NCBI GenBank assembly: GCA_049591635.1
Contig: JBAWFF010000357.1
Location: 1 to 38,327, forward strand
Reading direction: 5' to 3'
DNA: 38,327 bases
Source of the DNA: DATFDN01 sp049591635
GTDB taxonomy: Bacteria; Pseudomonadota; Alphaproteobacteria; Acetobacterales; Acetobacteraceae
The notes under the pieces were generated by a model, which had not been told where the DNA came from, did no database searches, and saw only the letters and a program-made list of their open reading frames with translations. This document shows, in pieces, positions 18,446 through 26,267 of this stretch; position 1 is the first letter of the stretch; the number at the start of each line of letters is the position of its first letter. Position numbers and translations under genes: made by a program.

Positions 18446-19647
18446 GCGATCTCACCGGACGGCACGTTCTTCTCATCATCTCCGGCGGGATCGCCGCTTA
18501 CAAGTCGCTCGAACTCATCCGCTTGCTGCGTGCGCGCGGCTGCGCCGTGACCTGCGTGCTGACCCGCAATGCCGCGCAGTTCGTCACGCCATTGTCGGTG
18601 CAGGCACTCAGCGAATCCCGTGTCTTCACCGAACTCTTCTCGCTGACCGACGAGAGCGAGATGGGGCACATCCAGCTGTCGCGGGCGGCCGATCTGGTCG
18701 TAATCGCCCCGGCCACCGCCAATATCCTCGCCAAGATGGCCGCCGGACTCGCCGACGACCTCGTGAGCACGCTGCTATTGGCGACCGACAAATCGGTGCT
18801 GGTGGCGCCGGCGATGAACGTGCGCATGTGGCTGCACCCGGCGACGCAGGCCAACATGGCGACACTGATGGCGCGCGGCGTGTGGACGATCGGCCCCGAC
18901 GATGGCGCGATGGCGTGCCACGAGTTCGGCCCCGGCCGCCTTGCCGAACCGTCGACGATTCTGGCGGCGATCGAGCATCTCCTGGCACCAGAGCAATCCC
19001 TGCGCGGTCGGCACGCCCTCGTCACCAGCGGCCCGACGCATGAGCCGATCGACCCCGTGCGCTACCTCGCCAACCGCAGCAGCGGCAGGCAGGGTCACGC
19101 CATCGCCGCGTCCTTGGCCGCGCTCGGCGCCCGGGTCACGCTGGTAAGCGGGCCGGTCGTCGTGCCGCCGCCGCCCGGCGTGGAATTGCGCCAAGTCGAG
19201 ACCGCCGAGCAGATGCTCGCCGCTTGCCTCGACGCCTTGCCCGCCGACATCGCGGTCTGCGCCGCGGCGGTCGCCGATTGGCGGGTCGCCAGCGCGTCGG
19301 GCGGGAAGATCAAGAAATCACCTGGCGCCGCTCCACCGGTGCTCGAACTCGTGGCCAACCCCGACATCCTCGCGACGCTCGCCGCCCCCGGTCCGCGCCG
19401 ACCCTCCTTGGTGGTCGGCTTCGCCGCCGAGACCGACGCGGTGATGGAGAACGCGGCCGCCAAGCGGGTGCGGAAGAACTGCGACTGGATCGTCGCCAAC
19501 GACGTCTCTCCGGCCACCGGCATCATGGGCGGCGAGGAGAACGCGGTGCATCTCATCACCGCCTACGGCATCGAGGACTGGCCCCGCATGGCGAAGCACG
19601 CGGTCGCCGATCGTTTGGCGGCACGCATCGCCGAGGCACTGCGATGA
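18433..19647 (+). CDS. coaBC: Bifunctional phosphopantothenoylcysteine decarboxylase / phosphopantothenate-cysteine ligase
   Basis: Catalyses two consecutive steps of CoA synthesis. The N-terminal CoaC flavoprotein has SGGIAAYKS, the active-site His79 (HIQLSR), PAMNVRMW (126-133), and Cys162 in the ACHEFGPGR loop. The C-terminal CoaB domain starts near residue 195 with VTSGPTHEPIDPVRYLANRSSG. It has 404 residues. The start is probably GTG at 18433, overlapping ubiE by 13 nt; a TTG at 18442 has a better-spaced AGGGTGG and is a real alternative. The stop overlaps hisN by ATGA. Confidence 0.94.
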   Translation: MATLSDLTGRHVLLIISGGIAAYKSLELIRLLRARGCAVTCVLTRNAAQFVTPLSVQALSESRVFTELFSLTDESEMGHIQLSRAADLVVIAPATANILAKMAAGLADDLVSTLLLATDKSVLVAPAMNVRMWLHPATQANMATLMARGVWTIGPDDGAMACHEFGPGRLAEPSTILAAIEHLLAPEQSLRGRHALVTSGPTHEPIDPVRYLANRSSGRQGHAIAASLAALGARVTLVSGPVVVPPPPGVELRQVETAEQMLAACLDALPADIAVCAAAVADWRVASASGGKIKKSPGAAPPVLELVANPDILATLAAPGPRRPSLVVGFAAETDAVMENAAAKRVRKNCDWIVANDVSPATGIMGGEENAVHLITAYGIEDWPRMAKHAVADRLAARIAEALR

Positions 19648-20417
19648 ACATGGACGCCCTGATCGAAGCCGCCGAGGCCGCCGCCGACGTCGCCGGCGCC
19701 ACCATCCGCCCGTTCTTCCGCGCCCGGCTGCAAGCCGACCTAAAAGCCGACCGCAGCCCCGTCACCATTGCCGATCGCGGCGCCGAACAGGCGATGCGCG
19801 CGGTCCTCGCGGAGCGTTTCCCCGACCACGGCGTCGAAGGCGAGGAGTACGGCGTGGATCGCCCCGACGCGGCTCTCCGCTGGGTGCTCGACCCGATCGA
19901 CGGCACCCGTGCTTTCATCACCGGCCGGCCTGTCTTCGGCACGCTCATCGCGCTGCTGGATGATGGGAATCCGATCCTCGGCATTATCGACCAGCCGATC
20001 ACCGGCGAACGCTGGATCGGTGCCGCCGGCCGACCGACGGCATTTCGTGGGCCGTTCGGCGGCACGTCCGGTTGCCGCCCCTGCCCCACACTCGCCGAGG
20101 CCGAACTGTCCTGCACGTCCCCGGAGATGCTGGAACCGCACCGCGACGCCTGGCAGCGGCTCGCGTGCGCCGCGCGGCGCGTGTCCTGGGGCGGCGATTG
20201 CTACGCTTACGGGCTCCTGGCACTTGGCCAGATCGACGTGATCGCCGAGGCCGACCTCAAAGTCTGGGACTGGGCCGCACTTGGCCCGGTAATCGAGGGC
20301 GCCGGCGGCCGGCTCACCGACTGGCACGGCCAGAAGCTCCGCCGCGACGGCGACGGGCGCGCGCTCGCCGTCGGCGACGCCGCGCTGCTGGCGGCGGCGG
20401 TGGAACGCCTCAACTGA
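19644..20417 (+). CDS. hisN: Histidinol-phosphatase of the inositol monophosphatase family
   Basis: A Mg2+-dependent phosphatase of the FIG superfamily, 257 residues. The metal-binding motifs are GEEYG with Glu67, DPIDGTRAFITGRPVFGTL with Asp83 and Asp86, and VWDWAALGPVIEGAGG near the C-terminus. The DGTRAFITGRPxFGTLIAL form is typical of HisN rather than SuhB or CysQ, but the substrate is inferred. The ATG overlaps the coaBC stop (ATGA), giving a ubiE-coaBC-hisN operon. Its last 211 bp are overlapped on the other strand by the glycosyltransferase frame. Confidence 0.85.
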   Translation: MNMDALIEAAEAAADVAGATIRPFFRARLQADLKADRSPVTIADRGAEQAMRAVLAERFPDHGVEGEEYGVDRPDAALRWVLDPIDGTRAFITGRPVFGTLIALLDDGNPILGIIDQPITGERWIGAAGRPTAFRGPFGGTSGCRPCPTLAEAELSCTSPEMLEPHRDAWQRLACAARRVSWGGDCYAYGLLALGQIDVIAEADLKVWDWAALGPVIEGAGGRLTDWHGQKLRRDGDGRALAVGDAALLAAAVERLN

Positions 20418-21934
20418 TACCGGGTGGCCTGGAACGGAGTCGCGCACGGCAACGTCGCCCGGATCGTCGCCAGTTCCGCGATGCTGCTCGCATCCAGGCC
20501 AAGCCATGCGATCACCACGGCGCCTCCGCGCGGCAGCCGCGCGCGCAAGGCATCCGGCCGCTCGTCGGCATCGACCAATAGAACCTTCGTCCGGTCGGGC
20601 AGTTCGGCAAGGAACGGTCCGACCACCCCCACGCCGTCATTGCCGCGCGGCAGCAGGACGACAGCATCGGAACCCGCCAGCGCTGCCGCCGCGCGCGCGG
20701 CGGCGCGCGCGGGCTGCATCGTTTCGGGTCGCAGGATCAACCCGGCGAGCGCGAGCGCCTGTATGGCGAGGACCGCGCCACGCAGCGGCCTCGCACCTGC
20801 CCCGGCCTCCAGCGCGCCAGCCAGCAACAAGGCTGCGAAGGGCGTCGCGAAGCACAGATAGCGGAGCTCGATCGGGGTGTTGTCGAACGCCGCGCCGAGA
20901 ACCAGCAGACCAAGTGGCGTGGCGACGGCGCAAACCAGGAGCAAAAGCCCCCCCTCCCCGCCCACGCGGCGCCATCGCCATGCGGTCAGCGCGACGAGAC
21001 CGAGCATCGCCGCAGCCAGCGCGTTCGCGACAAGCGTTCGGGCCGCGCCTGTCACATACAGCGGAAGGCCGCCGAACAGGTTCGCCGTCGCGTACACCCC
21101 GAGGCGCTCGAGGCTCGACCCCAGGCGAAACGGCGGGAACTGCCCGGCCCGGCTGGCGCGTTGGGCCAGGAAGAACCACAGATCGGGCGGCAGAACGGCG
21201 GCGAATCCCAGGCCGGCCGGCAGCCATAACCGCCACCGACGCCACCGCGCCGCAAGCAACCAGGCCAACGCCGCGCAGCCGGTGAACGCGCTGAGATAGT
21301 TCGTGAACACCGCGGCGCCGAGCAGCAATCCTCCACCCAGCGCCTCGCGCGCCCGGTTGGCCCGCAGAACGAGCAGTACCCCGCATAGGCTCAGCACCTG
21401 CGCCAACGCGAACCCGCGCGCGACCACGCTCGTATACGCAAACCCATAGCATCCCAAGGTGAACAGCATCGCCAGCGCGGCCGGGACCCGAACCGTACGC
21501 GCGATGGCCCCGACGACGGCGAGCGCACCCAGGGCGAACAGCACCGACAGCATCCGCATCCTGAACAGGCCGTCGCCGACGACCTCTCGCCACGCCGCGA
21601 GCGCCCAGAAGTACAATGGCGGATGCACGTCGGTCTCGCGCAGAGCGCGCGCGATGGCGAGCGGCCCGGCATGGGTGGTGAATGCCGCGCGCACGTCGCC
21701 CGCGCGGAAGACGGTCGATGGCCAGACGGGCCGCGGCGTCGGCGAGGTGACGAAGACACTGTAGGCTTCGTCATACTCGAAGCCGCGCGTCGCCGCCGCG
21801 CCGGTCAGCACCACGGCCGCGAGCAGCAGGACAGCGAGCTGTTTACCGGACCTCAATATCTGGCGGGCCTGATGCGGTTCCCGCCGATCATGGGACGCAA
21901 ATATTGACAACACGCTTCCGCCGGCTGGCGACAT
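20207..21934 (-). CDS. Polytopic GT-C type glycosyltransferase (PMT/family-39-like)
   Basis: A 575-residue membrane protein with about 10-12 hydrophobic segments. Like PMT/ArnT-type enzymes, which use polyprenyl-phosphate sugars, it has an acidic pair in the first periplasmic loop (FEYDEAYSV, Asp55-Glu56) and a DVHPPLYFW motif. The donor and acceptor are unknown. The conserved-looking part ends about where hisN ends (FQATRYQL). The remaining ~70 residues are Ser/Ala/Pro-rich and antisense to hisN, as if the original stop was lost. The ATG at 21934 has no clear ribosome-binding site and lies inside the divergent GH5 gene, so the true start may be further in. Confidence 0.75.
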   Translation of the reverse strand: MSPAGGSVLSIFASHDRREPHQARQILRSGKQLAVLLLAAVVLTGAAATRGFEYDEAYSVFVTSPTPRPVWPSTVFRAGDVRAAFTTHAGPLAIARALRETDVHPPLYFWALAAWREVVGDGLFRMRMLSVLFALGALAVVGAIARTVRVPAALAMLFTLGCYGFAYTSVVARGFALAQVLSLCGVLLVLRANRAREALGGGLLLGAAVFTNYLSAFTGCAALAWLLAARWRRWRLWLPAGLGFAAVLPPDLWFFLAQRASRAGQFPPFRLGSSLERLGVYATANLFGGLPLYVTGAARTLVANALAAAMLGLVALTAWRWRRVGGEGGLLLLVCAVATPLGLLVLGAAFDNTPIELRYLCFATPFAALLLAGALEAGAGARPLRGAVLAIQALALAGLILRPETMQPARAAARAAAALAGSDAVVLLPRGNDGVGVVGPFLAELPDRTKVLLVDADERPDALRARLPRGGAVVIAWLGLDASSIAELATIRATLPCATPFQATRYQLRRSTAAASSAASPTASARPSPSRRSFWPCQSVSRPPAPSITGPSAAQSQTLRSASAITSIWPSARSP

Positions 21935-23055
21935 TGGCGGTCGTGCTCGCCGTCCTCCTCGCCCGGGCGTCGGCCTGGGCGACCCCGCCGCCGCCCCGCC
22001 TGGCGGCCCTGGCGCGGGGGGTGAACATCACCAATTGGTTCCGTTTTCCGGCAAGCATGGACCCGGCCGCGATCGGCGCCTACCTGAGCGACGCGGCGAT
22101 GGCCGATCTCCGCCGCGTCGGCTTCACGTTCGTCCGGCTGCCGTTCGATCCGATCTTCGCCGCGAGCCTTTCCGGACGCGATCTCCTGGTCGCGCAGGCG
22201 CGCCGGCTGCAAGCCGCCGGCCTCGCCGTGATCCTGGTGCCGGCCTCGGCAACCTGGCGGCTGGAGGATCGCCCCGCGGACCGCGCCGCGCTCCTCGACA
22301 CCTGGCGCCGCCTCGCCCCGGCGCTGCGTGCCTTGCCCTCCGACGGCACCTTCCCCGAAGCCGTGAACGAGCCGGTGTTCCCCGCGGCAGCCGCCGCGTG
22401 GGCCGACCTGCAACTCCGGATCCTGGCGACGATCCGCGACGCCCTCCCCGCCAATACCGTCGTCCTGGATGGGGCGAATTGGAGCAGCCTCGACGGGCTG
22501 GAGGCATTGGCGCCCGCAGCCGATCCCGACGTGGTCTACAGCTTCCATTTCTACGACCCGGCGGAACTGACCTCCCTCGCCGCGTACCGGCCCGGGCTCG
22601 ACACGGCGGCCCTGGCTCGTCTGCCGTTCCCGATGGACGACCCGGTCGCCTGCGCGCGTGCCGCCAGAAGCCCGGATGCGCCGACAATGGCCCTCGTCCG
22701 CTACGTCTGCGCGCCACGGTGGAACCGGGAGGCGATCGAGGCGAGGATCGCTCGCGCGGCGAATTGGGCGGCGCGCCATCATGCGGCGGTGCTGGCGGGC
22801 GAATTCGGGGCCTCAGCCCAGCTCAACCCGGAGGCACGGCTCGCCTGGATCGCGGCGGTGCGCGAGGCCTGCGAGCAGGACGGCATCGGCTGGGCGCTGT
22901 GGGGCTACGACGACGTGATGGGCTTCGACGTCGCCCGCCCGCCCGCGCCGCGGCCGAGGCTGGACACGGGATTGCTGCGGGCACTGGGCATGGCACAACT
23001 GCCACGCGAGGGAATATCCGCCGGCGCCTGCCGGAACCCTCGATGCACTCCCTAA
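21904..23055 (+). CDS. Secreted glycoside hydrolase family 5 (cellulase-like)
   Basis: A 383-residue exported glycosidase. The signal peptide MTTRFRRLATLAVVLAV... ends ASAWA, with cleavage near residue 26. The GH5 (beta/alpha)8 landmarks are RGVNITNW, GFTFVRLPFDP, VNEP with the acid/base Glu156, SFHFYDP with His215, LAGEFG with the nucleophile Glu300, and GWALWGYDD. The substrate is likely a beta-1,4-glucan or a related exopolysaccharide, not provable here. The start is TTG at 21904, with GGGA 8 nt upstream; it supplies the full signal peptide. It diverges from the glycosyltransferase with a short 5' overlap. Confidence 0.85.
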   Translation: MTTRFRRLATLAVVLAVLLARASAWATPPPPRLAALARGVNITNWFRFPASMDPAAIGAYLSDAAMADLRRVGFTFVRLPFDPIFAASLSGRDLLVAQARRLQAAGLAVILVPASATWRLEDRPADRAALLDTWRRLAPALRALPSDGTFPEAVNEPVFPAAAAAWADLQLRILATIRDALPANTVVLDGANWSSLDGLEALAPAADPDVVYSFHFYDPAELTSLAAYRPGLDTAALARLPFPMDDPVACARAARSPDAPTMALVRYVCAPRWNREAIEARIARAANWAARHHAAVLAGEFGASAQLNPEARLAWIAAVREACEQDGIGWALWGYDDVMGFDVARPPAPRPRLDTGLLRALGMAQLPREGISAGACRNPRCTP

Positions 23056-23175
23056 ATTGTGACTTCCTCTGCCGCCATGTTCAATCGTCTAAATGGTCTC
23101 GCGCGGTGAGTTTCCGCCCGCGTCCTGCCTGACGGGTTGGGTTCACCAGACTGCTTGGTCAGTCGGGAGTGCATC

Positions 23176-23565
23176 GTGCTGGCGACACACACGACGGATG
23201 ACCGTCCTGAAGCGCCACACGCGCACGCCACCATCCTGGTGGTCGACGACGACGCCGAGGTACGCGAGATCGTCGCCGAGTTCCTGGCCGAGGCCGGGCA
23301 CCACGTCCTCCAGGCGGACGGCGGCTTGGCGGCATTGCGCGTGATCGAGGAGGCCGGGGTCGTCGATCTGGTCATTACCGATGTCCGTATGCCGGACATC
23401 TCGGGGATCGAGCTGGCGGAACGCATCACACGGGACCACCACGATCTCAAGGTGATCCTGATCTCCGGCTACTTCGTCGCCCGGCAGACCAGCCTCCGGC
23501 TGCTACGCAAGCCGTTCCGGATGAAGGAGCTCGAGGCCGCGGTGCAAGCGGAGCTTGCCTCGTAG
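23176..23565 (+). CDS. Single-domain response regulator
   Basis: A CheY-like receiver of 129 residues without an output domain. It has the acidic cluster VVDDD (Asp24-26), the phosphoacceptor Asp69 in ITDVRMPDISG, Ser97 in the Thr/Ser position and Lys112 (RKPF). The start is GTG at 23176, with GGGAG 6 nt upstream; the frame is open to a TTG at 23137 with less support. It lies 39 bp ahead of a histidine kinase on the same strand and is its likely phosphorylation partner. Confidence 0.88.
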   Translation: MLATHTTDDRPEAPHAHATILVVDDDAEVREIVAEFLAEAGHHVLQADGGLAALRVIEEAGVVDLVITDVRMPDISGIELAERITRDHHDLKVILISGYFVARQTSLRLLRKPFRMKELEAAVQAELAS

Positions 23566-23604
23566 AACGCCCTGCGTTACCCCACGCGATAGCGAAGGGG
23601 ATCA

Positions 23605-24786
23605 ATGGGCTCGTTGTTCGGCGGCGCGGAGCCAACGCTGGGTGCGCTGCACGTCATCTGCGACGCCTTGATCGCGGCGTCGTGCTACTCGATTGCCGCT
23701 ACCCTCGTAGTGTTTCTTTTGCGCCGGCGCGATGTCGCGTTCCGCTGGGTTGTGTGGGTCGTGGTGCTGTTCATCGTCGGCGTCGGCACCAGCCACGTTA
23801 GCGACATGCTCACGGTATGGGCGCCCAATCACTGGACACAGGGCCTTCTGAAGGCGCTCGTCGCGGTGATCTCGGTGGCCACCGCGATCACGCTTTGGCC
23901 GATGCTCTCCAAAGTCGTGGCGCTGCCGTCGGCGGCGGAACTCGCCCGCGTCAACACGCGCCTCGCCGAGCAGATCGAACAGCGCGACGCCGCGATGCAA
24001 GCCCTGCGGCGGGAAACCGCCGATCGCGTGCGTACCGAAGCGATGCTGCGGCAAGCGCAGAAGATGGAGGCGCTGGGCCAGCTGACCGGCGGAGTCGCCC
24101 ACGATTTCAACAATCTGCTGATGGTGGTCCAAGGAAACCTCGAGGCGCTGGACCGGCAGATCGGCGGCCAGGATCCGCTGCATCGCTACATCCAGCGCGC
24201 GTCCCAGGGCGCCGCCCGGGGCGCCGTGCTGATCCAGCAGCTCCTCGCGTTCGCCCGCCGTCAAAACCTCCAGCCCACGCGGTTCGACGTGAACCAGCGC
24301 ATGGCCGGCCTCGCGGAGCTGCTGCGCGGCTCCCTCGGGCGTTCGATCCTGCTGGATTGGCATCTGGACCCGGCGGGCTGGGCGGTGGAGGCTGACTCGA
24401 GCCAACTTGAAACCGCGCTGCTCAATCTGGCGGTGAACGCCCGCGACGCGATGCCGGAGGGCGGGCGGCTGGAAATCGGCGCGGAGAACATGCATGTCGC
24501 CACACCCTTGCAAGCCGCCGATGCCGAAGCGGAGCCAGGTGACTACGTCCGTATCCGCGTCGCCGACACCGGCGTCGGCATGAGCCGAGAGGTGCGCGAA
24601 GCGGCGTTCGAGCCGTTCTTCACGACCAAGCCGGCCGGTCAGGGAACCGGGCTCGGGTTGAGCCAGGTGTACGGGTTCGTGAAGCAGTCGCGAGGCCACA
24701 TCACGATCGACAGCGCCCCGGGGAAGGGCACCGCCGTCGTCATCCTGCTGCCACGCGCCGTCGCCATTGAGAAGGCGGACCCGTGA
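23605..24786 (+). CDS. Membrane histidine kinase with ethylene-receptor-like sensor domain
   Basis: A 393-residue sensor kinase. Residues 10-105 form three membrane segments that align to the ETR1 ethylene-binding domain. Asp20 matches Asp25, Ile57 matches Ile62, His64 matches His69, and LLKALVAVISVATA contains the later conserved Lys. However, the Cu ligand Cys65 is Val60, and Tyr32 is Cys27. A coiled linker (110-150) follows, then HisKA with His166 (GGVAHDFNNLL) and an HATPase_c domain with NLAVNARDAMP, DTGVGM and GTGLGLSQ. The ATG is preceded by GAAGGGGA. The signal, whether ethylene, redox or metal, is unknown. Confidence 0.88.
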   Translation: MGSLFGGAEPTLGALHVICDALIAASCYSIAATLVVFLLRRRDVAFRWVVWVVVLFIVGVGTSHVSDMLTVWAPNHWTQGLLKALVAVISVATAITLWPMLSKVVALPSAAELARVNTRLAEQIEQRDAAMQALRRETADRVRTEAMLRQAQKMEALGQLTGGVAHDFNNLLMVVQGNLEALDRQIGGQDPLHRYIQRASQGAARGAVLIQQLLAFARRQNLQPTRFDVNQRMAGLAELLRGSLGRSILLDWHLDPAGWAVEADSSQLETALLNLAVNARDAMPEGGRLEIGAENMHVATPLQAADAEAEPGDYVRIRVADTGVGMSREVREAAFEPFFTTKPAGQGTGLGLSQVYGFVKQSRGHITIDSAPGKGTAVVILLPRAVAIEKADP

Positions 24787-25082
24787 CCGTCTACGAGGGA
24801 GGTCGAAGCCTGGACGGAGCCGAAGTGACGGCCGACGGCGTGCCTCTCGACCCACGCCTCGACCTTCATACCTTCAGCCGCGCCGGGTTCGAGTGGACGT
24901 ACGAGGGTGACGGCCCCCGCCAACTCGCGCTGGCGCTACTCGCGCATCATCTGGGCGACCCCGCGCGCGCATTGGCCCTGACCGAGCCCTTCATGCGCGC
25001 CGTCGTCGCCGATCTTGACAACGCCTGGCGGCTGAACAGCGCCGATATTGACGTGGAATTGGCCAGGATCGAGCTGGCCTGA
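24783..25082 (+). CDS. Small DUF6166-like protein
   Basis: A 99-residue protein of unknown function. It opens with VYEGGRSLDGAEVTADG, followed by PLDPRLDLHTFSRAGFEWTYEGDGPRQLALALLAHHLGD, a pattern I associate with the DUF6166 family. It has no signal peptide or membrane segment. The start is GTG at 24783, overlapping the kinase stop (GTGA), so it is probably translated with the kinase. That linkage suggests a shared response but does not give a function. Confidence 0.75.
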   Translation: MTVYEGGRSLDGAEVTADGVPLDPRLDLHTFSRAGFEWTYEGDGPRQLALALLAHHLGDPARALALTEPFMRAVVADLDNAWRLNSADIDVELARIELA

Positions 25083-25090
25083 CCAGTTAT

Positions 25091-26146
25091 TTAACCGTCG
25101 CGCCCGTCCGCCCGCAGGAGATCGCGCGGGCTACCCACCACGCCCCCCAGCGGCCCGAGGACATGCGCGCAGACGGCGTCAAGGCGGGCGAGCAACTCCG
25201 CGACATCCGCCTGCGTCCGAACGTATGGCGTGTGACCCGCGGCCAGCGACGGGCTGTGATAGTGCAGCACCAGTGTCTTATGTCCGCCCCGCACCAGCGC
25301 TGTGGACAGCTGCCTCAGCTCGTCCGTGCTGACGCCCTCGGGCGTCAGCGAGGCGGTGCCGAATGCGCCCAGCCGTGACATGACCCCCCGCAACCGGACC
25401 GTCCTGGCGACCATGGTATCGAGGACACGGTTCACCGCCGGTCCGAGCGGCGCCAACGGCCCGATATGGCCACGCGACATCGGCACCGAAATAATAGGCG
25501 GCTCTCCGGCCACATACGGAACGGCACGCAATCCCCGCAGATCGGGGCCGCCTTCCGATCGCAGATCGATGCCGGGCAGGATACTAAAATCCACCTGGAC
25601 GCCATGCCGTGCGATCAGCGCCAGCGTATTCGGCCCAATGCCGTACCGCCCGGCCTTGTAGAACAATGGCCGGAAGCCGAAGGCGCGTTCGATGGCATCG
25701 ATCAGGTTGACGAGCTTCGCCTCCTCGACCTCGGGCGAGAGGTTGCCGGGATAGGAGTTGAGGACACTGACCGCCTCGGTGAATGGCGGGTTGGTCCATG
25801 GATGAAGGTGCGCCCCGATCTCGCAGGCGCCCCGCGCATAGATCGCCCCCAACGCTTCGATGGCGGCAGGTTGAGTCGCGACCGGATAGTCGATCACGTA
25901 GATCGGCCGCACGCCATGCCGCTCCAATACCGCCTGGCCAACCTCTTGCGCGGCAACGTTGGAGACGCCGACGAGATGACGTGCGAACGGCTTCGACCAG
26001 TCGAATTCGGCCTCGGTATCGACCACGACATAGAGCCGCGGTGGCCCCGGCCGTTCCGGAATCGCATGATACGCGATTCCGAACAGGCGCGCGTCGATGC
26101 CTGCTGGCGGCGGCGGAGCGTTCAGAGGGGCGCGGCTATCGCTCAC
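25091..26146 (-). CDS. WalW-like polysaccharide deacetylase (NodB fold)
   Basis: A 351-residue protein of the NodB/polysaccharide-deacetylase superfamily. YVVVDTEAEFDW supplies the catalytic Asp motif near residue 43, GAHLHPW gives the metal-binding histidines, and FYKAGRYGIGPNT follows. The late HYHSPSL gives the C-terminal His motif. No signal peptide is visible, so it probably acts in the cytoplasm or on lipid-linked sugars. It resembles proteins named WalW in Rhodospirillales. It lies 8 bp from the convergent DUF6166-like gene and downstream of the wecB-wecC-flippase operon, suggesting a role in the same polysaccharide. Confidence 0.8.
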   Translation of the reverse strand: MSDSRAPLNAPPPPAGIDARLFGIAYHAIPERPGPPRLYVVVDTEAEFDWSKPFARHLVGVSNVAAQEVGQAVLERHGVRPIYVIDYPVATQPAAIEALGAIYARGACEIGAHLHPWTNPPFTEAVSVLNSYPGNLSPEVEEAKLVNLIDAIERAFGFRPLFYKAGRYGIGPNTLALIARHGVQVDFSILPGIDLRSEGGPDLRGLRAVPYVAGEPPIISVPMSRGHIGPLAPLGPAVNRVLDTMVARTVRLRGVMSRLGAFGTASLTPEGVSTDELRQLSTALVRGGHKTLVLHYHSPSLAAGHTPYVRTQADVAELLARLDAVCAHVLGPLGGVVGSPRDLLRADGRDG

Positions 26147-26267
26147 GCCCGCCAGGACACGAAATCGTCATAACACGAGTGTAGCCACTCCCGCCGGGCG
26201 AAGTCAGCACCCTTGCGCACGCCTCCGCTCGCGGACCCGGCGCGGGGCAGGAAGTGTCGCCGCTCGA

